From NCBI GenBank assembly GCA_021847625.1, contig JAJZQK010000324.1, positions 1 through 5,063 on the forward strand: a stretch of DNA of 5,063 nt. The letters are read 5' to 3'. Shown here one piece after another: positions 1-3,861 of the stretch. Below the pieces are notes generated by a model. That model made no database searches. It saw only the letters and a program-made list of their open reading frames with translations, and was not told where the DNA came from. Both the position numbers and the translations under genes were made by a program. How positions within the stretch are numbered: the first letter of the stretch is position 1; each line of letters begins with the position of its first letter. This DNA comes from Chloroflexota bacterium. Its GTDB lineage: Bacteria > Chloroflexota > FW602-bin22 > JAMCYS01.

Positions 1-52
1 AACAAGAAGGTATTGGTCATTAGCTGTTTCACACTCTAGAGAGGGGATTCCG

Positions 53-331
53 TTGAGTAGCATGCGCCGCGATTATGAAGAACTGCCCGCCGAGGAGCTG
101 CCGGCCGAGGTGGACGCGCGGGCCCGGGCTATGATCGAGCAGGCCGATAGAGACATAGAGGAAACCAGGGTTAGCTTCCGCTGGGGCAAGAGCCAGCTCG
201 ACGTCGTCAAGCGCGCGGCCCGGCTGCTTGGGGTGCCCTATCAAACGTATATCAAAGAGGCAGTGTTCCGCCAGGCGGTCGCCGACCTGCGGGCGGCGGA
301 GGGCCTCGCCCGGAAGATAAGCGGTCTATAG
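53..331 (+). CDS. CopG/BrnA-like antitoxin (ribbon-helix-helix type)
   Basis: This 92-residue acidic/basic protein looks like a CopG-type antitoxin of a type II toxin-antitoxin system. Such proteins bind DNA as ribbon-helix-helix dimers and neutralise a partner toxin, often a BrnT-type RNase. Residues about 41-80 hold the family-like block: a short strand (VSFRWGKSQLD), a helix (VVKRAARLLG), then GVPYQTYIKEAV, matching the family pattern of a strand, a helix and G-[IV]-PYQT-I. The N-terminal 40 residues are Glu/Asp-rich, as expected for a toxin-binding arm. The TTG at 53 is preferred because GAGGGG at 41-46 lies 6 nt upstream; the in-frame ATG at 62 would be 15 nt away. The frame is open to the window edge, so an upstream start cannot be excluded. 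No toxin gene follows, and the 52 bases upstream show no recognisable toxin C-terminus, so the partner is either outside the window or lost. Confidence 0.75.
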   Translation: MSSMRRDYEELPAEELPAEVDARARAMIEQADRDIEETRVSFRWGKSQLDVVKRAARLLGVPYQTYIKEAVFRQAVADLRAAEGLARKISGL

Positions 332-379
332 CGTAGGCTACCGGGCTCTACATTAGGCGGCGATGACCGGCGTTACGGG

Positions 380-407
380 TTGACGGGGGCCGCGGGCGGG
401 GTAGAAT
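380..407 (+). promoter_or_regulatory. Sigma-70-type promoter in front of the glycosyltransferase remnant
   Basis: TTGACG (380-385) and TAGAAT (402-407) are separated by 16 bases. Both hexamers are one base from consensus. The expected transcript start is near 414. An ATG at 427 opens a different frame, while the TTG at 452 with AAAGGA at 438-443 opens the frame of the glycosyltransferase fragment. The promoter probably served the intact ancestor of that gene. Confidence 0.6.
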
Positions 408-451
408 GCGCCAAGGCTGTCAATCGATGAGCAAGCGAAAGGATCAACAAC

Positions 452-835
452 TTGGCAACCGACCTGCGCGACGTCCATCCGCCGCTCTTCTACCTGGGGA
501 TACGCGCCTGGCTGGGGTTGGTGGGCACCAACTTCGTCGCCGCCAAGTGGCTGACCATCGCCTGCGGCGTCCTCGCGATACCGGTCATCTATCAACTCGG
601 CCGCCGCCTCTTCGGGCCGCAGGCCGGGCTCTGCGCCGCCATCTTGCTCACGGTGTCGCCGGCCCACATCTTTCTCTCGGCCACGGTGCGCGACTTCGCG
701 CCCGGCCTGCTGCTCTCTACGCTTTCCCTGCTCGTACTGCTGCGGCTGCTCGCCGTGCCCAAGGAGGGCCGCCGCCGGGCCAGGGGGGAGAACCGTAGGC
801 GACGGTGGGCGGCGGTCAGGGCGAGGCCAGCCTAG
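452..835 (+). pseudogene. Truncated GT39/PMT-type membrane glycosyltransferase fragment
   Basis: About 100 residues match the N-terminal part of GT-C glycosyltransferases of the GT39/ArnT-like (PMT_2) kind, which transfer sugars from polyprenyl-phosphate carriers outside the membrane. Visible family signs are DVHPPLFYL (residues 7-15), a hydrophobic stretch at 27-49, IYQLGRRLFGPQAG (46-59), the segment LTVSPAHIFLSATVRDF (66-82) and another hydrophobic stretch at 83-102. Family members usually have about 450-600 residues. Here the first membrane helix, the loop with the acidic catalytic pair and the whole C-terminal half are missing, and residues 103-127 become an Arg-rich tail with no family likeness. 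An in-frame stop lies at 428-430, so the frame cannot be extended upstream. The end overlaps the convergent zinc-knuckle gene by 20 bases. Translation from TTG 452 (AAAGGA 8 bases before it) is possible, but the product could not be a working enzyme. Internal deletion is the simplest explanation. Confidence 0.65.
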
Positions 836-1220
836 CCGTGACCTCCCGCCCGTTGCCGGGGAAGGGCTCGAAGGCGGCCAGGTTGTTCTGGCTGTCCCAC
901 CATTGCTTACCCAGTTCCACCCAGCACAGGTAGCAGAGGGCGACCGGCCCGCCCTCGAGGTAGTACAGCCGTTCCCGGGGCTTGCGGCAACGCGGGCAGA
1001 TCGATAGGCCCTGGGCCCCCGGCGCCCCCTCCTGCTGACAGGGCTCGCCGATGGCCCGCAGCAGGTTCTCCAGCTCGGCGATGTGCCCCCGCAGCTGGGT
1101 GCGGACCCGCTGGTAGGCCGAGGCGGTCTTGTAGTTCTCCCGTTTCATCGCGGCGAGCTTCGCGCGCGCCCGCGTCAAATCGCGTTCAAGGCGTCGTCGC
1201 CGACGTTCCACGTCTTCCAT
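816..1220 (-). CDS. Uncharacterised coiled-coil protein with four-cysteine zinc knuckle
   Basis: I do not recognise the family of this 134-residue protein. Residues 1-55 are highly charged and heptad-like (ERRRRRLERDLTRARAKL, later QLRGHIAELENLLRAI), suggesting an antiparallel or dimeric coiled coil. A linker is followed by a CPRC pair (Cys75, Cys78) and a CYLC pair (Cys96, Cys99), spaced CX2C-X17-CX2C, which resembles a treble-clef or rubredoxin-like zinc ribbon. The tail (WVELGKQWWDSQNNLAAFEPF) is aromatic-rich. The ATG at 1220 is chosen because AGAGGA lies 5 bases before it on the minus strand. The open frame upstream to 1382 has no ribosome binding site and includes the palindromic leader. 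There is no signal peptide, so it is probably cytoplasmic. A role in nucleic-acid binding or as an adaptor is possible from the fold type alone, but this is inference. Its 3' end overlaps the degraded glycosyltransferase on the other strand. Confidence 0.7.
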   Translation of the reverse strand: MEDVERRRRRLERDLTRARAKLAAMKRENYKTASAYQRVRTQLRGHIAELENLLRAIGEPCQQEGAPGAQGLSICPRCRKPRERLYYLEGGPVALCYLCWVELGKQWWDSQNNLAAFEPFPGNGREVTARLASP

Positions 1221-1563
1221 ATATGTCCTCTCTCGTAGCGGATCTCGCGGTGGTTGGCCGAGGTTGTGGGACGGCCGCTTCGCAAGGGCGTCGGGCATGC
1301 GAAGCGGCCACCAGGAGGGCACGCCGCGACCGGCAATAATGGTGCGGGCCATAAGAGATGATTGACGCCGGGCCCGACGCACCCTTCTATCTAAGTCTGT
1401 CTCGGCCCGGGGCCGCGGTCAACCGGACCCTCTTACCAGTGGGGTTGAGGATGCCAGCAGGCAGGGTGGGAAAGGGTGGCTAGGCCTATCTTGGGGCAGG
1501 GGCGAGGGCGGAAGTTAAGGGGGGGCGGCGTCTGCAAACCGATCGGACGGTCGGACGGTGGTT
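1221..1563. other. Gene-free spacer upstream of the zinc-knuckle gene
   Basis: No coding region is convincing on either strand; the frames here are short, and those overlapping the zinc-knuckle gene lack ribosome binding sites. The stretch holds the 11-bp inverted repeat at 1273-1309, a G-run near 1519-1526 and a directly repeated octamer TCGGACGG at 1543-1550 and 1551-1558. A TTGACC on the minus strand (1417-1422) lacks a good -10 at normal spacing, so no promoter is called. Confidence 0.5.
1273..1309. repeat. 11-bp perfect inverted repeat (hairpin) in the leader of the zinc-knuckle gene
   Basis: GGCCGCTTCGC (1273-1283) and GCGAAGCGGCC (1299-1309) are exact reverse complements around a 15-base loop. 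The element lies 53 bases upstream of the ATG at 1220. There is no T-run on either side, so a terminator is unlikely. It could be an RNA hairpin in the leader, an operator, or a copy of a dispersed palindrome. Confidence 0.7.
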
Positions 1564-1598
1564 CCCTCGCCCTTCCAGGGAGAGGGTTAGGGTGAGGG
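1564..1598. repeat. Palindromic dispersed repeat with CCCTCGCCCT/AGGGAGAGGG core
   Basis: CCCTC-G-CCCT and AGGG-A-GAGGG form a 9-pair stem with one mismatch and a 3-base loop (1564-1586), followed by a GGGT-rich tail (TTAGGGTGAGGG). Elements of this composition are common intergenic repeats in many high-GC genomes. It is the first of three or four palindromes packed into 200 bases. Confidence 0.6.
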
Positions 1599-1620
1599 TC
1601 GGCCCCTTCGGGTTACCAGA

Positions 1621-1640
1621 GGGCGAGCAGCCGCTCGCCC
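1621..1640. repeat. REP-like palindrome, 8-bp arms
   Basis: GGGCGAGC (1621-1628), a 4-base loop and GCTCGCCC (1633-1640) form a perfect hairpin. It lies 34 bases from the previous palindrome and 19 bases from the next, all in the spacer downstream of the TrmO-family gene. Confidence 0.7.
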
Positions 1641-1659
1641 TACAAATAGGGGGCGATGG

Positions 1660-1679
1660 ATCCCCGCTTCCGCGGGGAT
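1660..1679. repeat. REP-like palindrome with ATCCCCGC / GCGGGGAT arms
   Basis: ATCCCCGC (1660-1667), loop TTCC and GCGGGGAT (1672-1679) are perfect arms. With flanks TGG and GACC, the unit resembles the widespread bacterial REP-type palindrome of the form GTCATyCCCGCGnAAGCGGG. Such elements are usually mobilised by REP-associated tyrosine transposases encoded elsewhere in a genome; none is encoded here. Confidence 0.75.
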
Positions 1680-1740
1680 GACCGGAGTCATTGCCAGGAG
1701 CGCCCTCAGGATTAGCGCGCATTGGGCGGCCAGGCGCGGG

Positions 1741-1758
1741 CCCCGGCGTGCACCGGGG
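1741..1758 (-). terminator. GC hairpin directly after the TrmO-family gene, weak terminator candidate
   Basis: CCCCGG (1741-1746) and CCGGGG (1753-1758) can pair around CGTGCA. The hairpin begins one base past the TAA stop of the minus-strand gene, a typical terminator position. No U-run follows on the minus strand, so it may instead be the last member of the palindrome cluster. Confidence 0.3.
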
Positions 1759-1759
1759 A

Positions 1760-2209
1760 TTAGAAATACCCCTCCATCAGGCGCGGGACCCACTCCGGCA
1801 CGACCGCGTCGGCCACGCGGTCGTAGGCGGGAAAGTAAGGTTTTATGTCGAGGACGGGCGTGCCGTCGATGGCGTCCAGGCCCTGGACCTTCAGCACGTT
1901 CCCGGCGACGCCGAGCAGGCGCACGGCGGTGATGCCGATAGGGTTGGGCCGGTGCTTGGCCCGCTGGGCGAAGATGCCAAGGGAGGGCATATCCTCCAGT
2001 CCCTGCGGCCGGCGCACGAGGTCACCAGCCCGGTCGAAGCTGGCCCCGTGCATCAGGAAGACGACGACCACGTGCGAGAACTGCTCCAGGCCCTGCAGGC
2101 CCGCGGCCAGGTCGGGGGCGAGGTGGACCTCGGCGACGACGCTATCCCAGTTCTCGTCGACCGCCTCGCGGACCGGGGAGCGGACGATGCCGATCGGCTC
2201 CAGGTTCAA
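1760..2209 (-). CDS. trmO: TrmO/TsaA-family tRNA (t6A37) N6-methyltransferase
   Basis: The 149-residue product belongs to the TsaA/TrmO (YaeB, UPF0066) family. Characterised members use S-adenosylmethionine to methylate N6 of threonylcarbamoyladenosine at position 37 of certain tRNAs, giving m6t6A. Diagnostic segments are the N-terminal strand LEPIGIVRSPVRE (3-15), LEQFSHVVVVFLMH (41-54), GIFAQRAKHRPNPIGI (78-93), which is the signature of the family, and LDAIDGTPVLDIKPYFP (111-127). The length fits the short, single-domain form; the E. coli protein has an additional C-terminal domain. The start is TTG at 2209, supported by GGGAGGAG on the minus strand 5 bases upstream, at the end of a roughly 200-nt leader. 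The leader is driven by a strong promoter at 2422-2451. No neighbour shares its function, and the neighbouring lipoprotein gene on the other side is divergent. The family assignment is firm; the exact tRNA substrate is inferred. Confidence 0.9.
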   Translation of the reverse strand: MNLEPIGIVRSPVREAVDENWDSVVAEVHLAPDLAAGLQGLEQFSHVVVVFLMHGASFDRAGDLVRRPQGLEDMPSLGIFAQRAKHRPNPIGITAVRLLGVAGNVLKVQGLDAIDGTPVLDIKPYFPAYDRVADAVVPEWVPRLMEGYF

Positions 2210-2415
2210 GGGTGCTCCTCCCTCGCGGCGTCTTCACCCGCCGAAGACAAAGAAATGCCCCGAGTAACCTTTCGGTTTACCTTGGCAGCCTTCGGTACCC
2301 TATGCCCCTTTCGGCTTCCACCGTGCCCTCGACTGAGTCGAGCCCACGTCTTCTACCTACTCAAGGTTCAGTATCCTACGGTCCGGCAAGTTTACCTTAC
2401 TCAACCGCTCGGGAC
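2210..2415 (-). promoter_or_regulatory. Long leader of the TrmO-family gene, candidate structured RNA
   Basis: Between the predicted transcript start (about 2415) and the TTG start lie about 205 bases without a plausible minus-strand gene. On the minus strand, AAGGTAAAC occurs twice (2390-2398 and 2275-2283). A central ACCTTG (2362-2367) can pair either with the first copy (AAGGT) or with the second (CAAGGT, 2279-2284), so two mutually exclusive folds can be drawn. Also present are hairpins CTCGAC-TCA-GTCGAG near 2329-2342 and GTCTTC/GAAGAC at 2230-2248, just before the ribosome binding site, and several NCCGAAAGG segments able to form GNRA-like loops. It matches no riboswitch class that I recognise. 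Confidence 0.35.
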
Positions 2416-2421
2416 CCTTTC

Positions 2422-2451
2422 ATATTATCACGCCTAGGCCGGCCTTGTCAA
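2422..2451 (-). promoter_or_regulatory. Strong sigma-70-type promoter for the TrmO-family gene
   Basis: Read on the minus strand: TTGACA (2446-2451, perfect -35), an 18-base spacer, then TAATAT (2422-2427), preceded by TGA so that an extended -10 (TGnTAATAT) is present. AT-rich sequence with AAAAAC lies just upstream of the -35. It is the best promoter in the window and faces the TrmO-family gene, with the start expected near 2415. Confidence 0.75.
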
Positions 2452-2657
2452 TAGGTTTGGGAACGTTTTTCGAGAAATTCGCGCCTATTCGGCGACTCAG
2501 GTAGTCCCGGGGTCCGACCGGATGCCCCCCAGCCCTGCCCGCCACCCCCCCCCGCCACGCCGACCTTTGCCTTGCTGGCACGGTTGTTGCTACCACTCCC
2601 ACGGAGGGCTCTCGCCAACGGTGCCCTATCCCTAGTCAAGAATAGGATGTGCCCCCC
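2452..2657. other. Spacer between divergent TrmO and lipoprotein genes
   Basis: There is no credible gene. It contains an AT-rich patch near 2460-2490, a run of nine C at 2545-2553, the sigma-54-like element at 2576-2591 and the leader of the lipoprotein gene. Frames on both strands here are low-complexity and lack ribosome binding sites. Confidence 0.5.
2576..2591 (+). promoter_or_regulatory. Sigma-54 (RpoN)-like -24/-12 element
   Basis: TGGCACG-GTTG-TTGCT matches the textbook sigma-54 consensus TGGCAC-N5-TTGC[AT] at every position, with GG and GC dinucleotides in the right phase. It lies 66 bases upstream of the lipoprotein ATG at 2658 on the same strand, with the transcript start expected near 2603. 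Many lineages that this window could come from lack RpoN, so a chance match is possible. Confidence 0.4.
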
Positions 2658-2906
2658 ATGAGGAACCTGCTGCATCGACTCGGCATGCTGGAGCTTGCGC
2701 TCGTCGCGGTGACGATCGCCGGCCTGGCCCTACTGGCCTCCTGTACGTTCGTTGGCCCGACGACGGCGTCCACTCCGACGGCCGCGGCGACGACCGCAGG
2801 TCGTGGGCCGGGCGTGGGTCCTCCGTCCGGCGTGACCCCCGACCAGGGACCGGGGCTGATGGCCACCGCCACGGCCCGCGCGATCAGCCAGGGCACCAAG
2901 ACCTAA
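2658..2906 (+). CDS. Small low-complexity lipoprotein
   Basis: The 82-residue product has a signal peptide of lipoprotein type: a short basic N-terminus (MRNLLHR), a hydrophobic core (LELALVAVTIAGLALLAS) and a lipobox LASC with Cys29 as the predicted lipidated residue. The mature part (about 54 residues) is rich in Thr, Ala, Pro and Gly with no recognisable domain, like a flexible tether in the cell envelope. The ATG at 2658 is chosen because AGGA at 2644-2647 is 10 bases upstream; the in-frame GTG at 2649 directly abuts that site and is unlikely. A sigma-54-like element lies upstream. The TAA stop is embedded in a strong hairpin. The function is unknown; whether such a short lipoprotein is translated rests on the signal peptide and spacing. 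Confidence 0.6.
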   Translation: MRNLLHRLGMLELALVAVTIAGLALLASCTFVGPTTASTPTAAATTAGRGPGVGPPSGVTPDQGPGLMATATARAISQGTKT

Positions 2907-2943
2907 CATGGCACACCCCGGATTTCGCGGGGTGTGCCATGTT
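2905..2943. terminator. 16-bp perfect hairpin at the lipoprotein stop, between convergent genes
   Basis: The left arm 2905-2920 and right arm 2928-2943 are exact reverse complements (core GGCACACCCCG) around a 7-base loop. The arm starts within the TAA stop codon. On the plus strand it is followed by only a weak T-rich run (CCTTTA). It sits between the plus-strand lipoprotein gene and the 3' end of the minus-strand transpeptidase gene, so it is best read as a bidirectional terminator. Confidence 0.65.
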
Positions 2944-2959
2944 GCCTTTACGTCACAGG

Positions 2960-2975
2960 CTAGCTAATCAGCTAG
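2960..2975 (-). repeat. Small AT-containing palindrome after the first transpeptidase gene
   Basis: CTAGCT (2960-2965), AATC and AGCTAG (2970-2975) form a 6-bp hairpin 16 bases past the stop of the minus-strand gene, in a stretch unusually rich in TAG/CTA. It could assist termination or be incidental. Confidence 0.3.
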
Positions 2976-2990
2976 TATCACGGCTTAGTA

Positions 2991-3662
2991 CTAGTAGTGG
3001 ATTCGCACCGGCATGCCTATGGAACCGAAGCTCCAGAAGTAGGCGGCGTCGCCGTTGCGCAGACCCACGCAGCCGTGGCTCGTGTTGTAGTTGCCGAACG
3101 CGCCCCTAGGCGACCAGTAGTTGCCGTGAATGGCGTCGCCGGCGCCGTCGAAGAACTGCGTGTACGGTACGTTCGGCTGGTAGTACAGCCCAGGCCAGCT
3201 CATGTCAATCGTTCCTGGGCGGCTGATAATGCGGAAGTTCCCGGTAGGCGTCCGGAAGCCGGCCATCCCACTCACGATGGGCGCCGAGTAGACGGCCGTG
3301 TTGCCCACCATGGCGCGCGCCGTCAGGGTCGACAGGTTGACGTCGATCCAGCGCCCGCTGGTGGCCGCCGTTCGCGAGCCGGACACGAAGGCGCCCGAGA
3401 TGTACCAACCGGACTTCGTCCGGTACCACGTGGAGGTGCCCTGAACGGACTGGCCGGACGTCGTGCCGGTGACGACGACGGCGTCGCCCGTGTAGACGCG
3501 CGTTGCTATGGCGTATCTCGTGCTCGGCCCGGTGCGAACGTTAACCGGGCCGTCCGTGACGTAGACGATCGACGACGCGGCCGCCGCCGAACTGGTCGCC
3601 ATTGGCAATAGCGTGAAGCCGATGGCGAGCGCTATCGCCAAAGGAATCAGTCGTTTCAACAT
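2991..3662 (-). CDS. Secreted L,D-transpeptidase, SH3b + YkuD (paralogue 1)
   Basis: The 223-residue protein is a predicted exported L,D-transpeptidase, which forms 3-3 cross-links between peptidoglycan stems or attaches proteins to them, resisting most beta-lactams. Residues 1-30 are a signal peptide (MLKRL, hydrophobic core, AAAA-S cleavage region). A bacterial SH3 domain spans about 32-93 (VNVRTGPSTRYAIATRVYTGD, then WYRTKSGWYISGAFV), expected to bind the cell wall. The YkuD catalytic domain covers about 105-223, starting RWIDVNLSTLTARAMVG. The active-site motif is His179-Gly, 15 residues, then Ser-His196-Gly-Cys198; Cys198 is the nucleophile. The residue after CV is Gly, where many family members have Arg or Asn. 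The ATG at 3662 is preferred because AGGAGG precedes it by 5 bases; the GTG at 3668 overlaps that site. An ECF-like promoter lies just upstream (3691-3718). It lies 199 bases downstream of its paralogue. Confidence 0.92.
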   Translation of the reverse strand: MLKRLIPLAIALAIGFTLLPMATSSAAAASSIVYVTDGPVNVRTGPSTRYAIATRVYTGDAVVVTGTTSGQSVQGTSTWYRTKSGWYISGAFVSGSRTAATSGRWIDVNLSTLTARAMVGNTAVYSAPIVSGMAGFRTPTGNFRIISRPGTIDMSWPGLYYQPNVPYTQFFDGAGDAIHGNYWSPRGAFGNYNTSHGCVGLRNGDAAYFWSFGSIGMPVRIHY

Positions 3663-3690
3663 CCCCACCTCCTCTTCCCAACATCGCCGT

Positions 3691-3718
3691 GAAACGGCGT
3701 GGGGAGAAAGCAGGTTGC
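3691..3718 (-). promoter_or_regulatory. ECF-sigma-like promoter of transpeptidase 1
   Basis: On the minus strand, GCAACC (3713-3718) is followed after 16 bases by CGTTTC (3691-3696). The GGAAC/GCAAC-type -35 with a CGT-containing -10 at this distance is typical of ECF (group 4) sigma factors. The predicted transcript start near 3684 gives a leader of about 22 bases including the ribosome binding site. The -10 overlaps a 6-bp palindrome (CGCCGT-GAA-ACGGCG, 3685-3699 on the plus strand). The same arrangement precedes the paralogue. Confidence 0.5.
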
Positions 3719-3727
3719 GTGCCCAAG
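3710..3727 (-). repeat. Shared 18-base upstream element, copy 1
   Basis: The minus-strand sequence CTTGGGCACGCAACCTGC is identical to 4848-4865. It covers the -35-like GCAACC plus nine upstream and three downstream bases, and lies 48 bases before the ATG of transpeptidase 1. Outside these 18 bases the two upstream regions differ. Confidence 0.9.
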
Positions 3728-3802
3728 GGAGAGCGGCATTCGTAGGCTTCGCCGCGGTTGCGGCGACGTTGGGGGTGATTTCGCGATGTGGGCCGGACCG
3801 GC

Positions 3803-3837
3803 GAGGGCCCCGGGGGAACTCGTCCCCCGAGGCCCTC
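3803..3837 (-). terminator. 15-bp hairpin between the two transpeptidase genes
   Basis: The left arm (3803-3817) and right arm (3823-3837) pair over 15 positions with one G-T wobble around ACTCG. It begins 25 bases after the stop of transpeptidase 2 (minus strand) and probably separates its transcript from that of transpeptidase 1. No U-run follows on the minus strand, so it is an L-shaped or Rho-assisted type, or a palindromic repeat. Confidence 0.5.
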
Positions 3838-3861
3838 TGGCCGTGTTCGGCAACAGGATTC

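Noticed and set aside
13..40. Sigma-70 promoter TTGGTC-N16-TCTAGA before the antitoxin.
   Set aside because: The -10 matches consensus at only three of six positions, and a promoter there would start transcription inside the ribosome binding site region.
353..667. Minus-strand 104-residue open frame over the glycosyltransferase remnant.
   Set aside because: Low-complexity composition; the opposite frame shows clear family motifs.
1221..1382. N-terminal extension of the zinc-knuckle gene.
   Set aside because: No ribosome binding site; the sequence includes a perfect palindrome; ATG 1220 has AGAGGA at ideal distance.
1564..1758. CRISPR array.
   Set aside because: The palindromic units differ in sequence and spacing; there are no regularly repeated units with spacers.
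2210..2415. Named riboswitch (SAM, TPP, c-di-GMP, c-di-AMP, T-box) or RNase P/SRP RNA in the TrmO leader.
   Set aside because: I compared the conserved cores of these classes from memory and found none; only generic GNRA hairpins and partial likenesses remain.
1691..2437. Plus-strand 248-residue open frame.
   Set aside because: It lies opposite the well-supported TrmO-family gene and its leader, and the translation is His/Val/Asp-rich without a family likeness, as expected from an antisense frame of GC-rich DNA.
2634..2639. Minus-strand TTGACT as a second promoter in the spacer.
   Set aside because: No acceptable -10 hexamer 16-18 bases downstream.
2997..3611. Plus-strand 204-residue open frame.
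   Set aside because: Antisense shadow of transpeptidase 1; Arg/Val/Ala-rich composition and no start signal.
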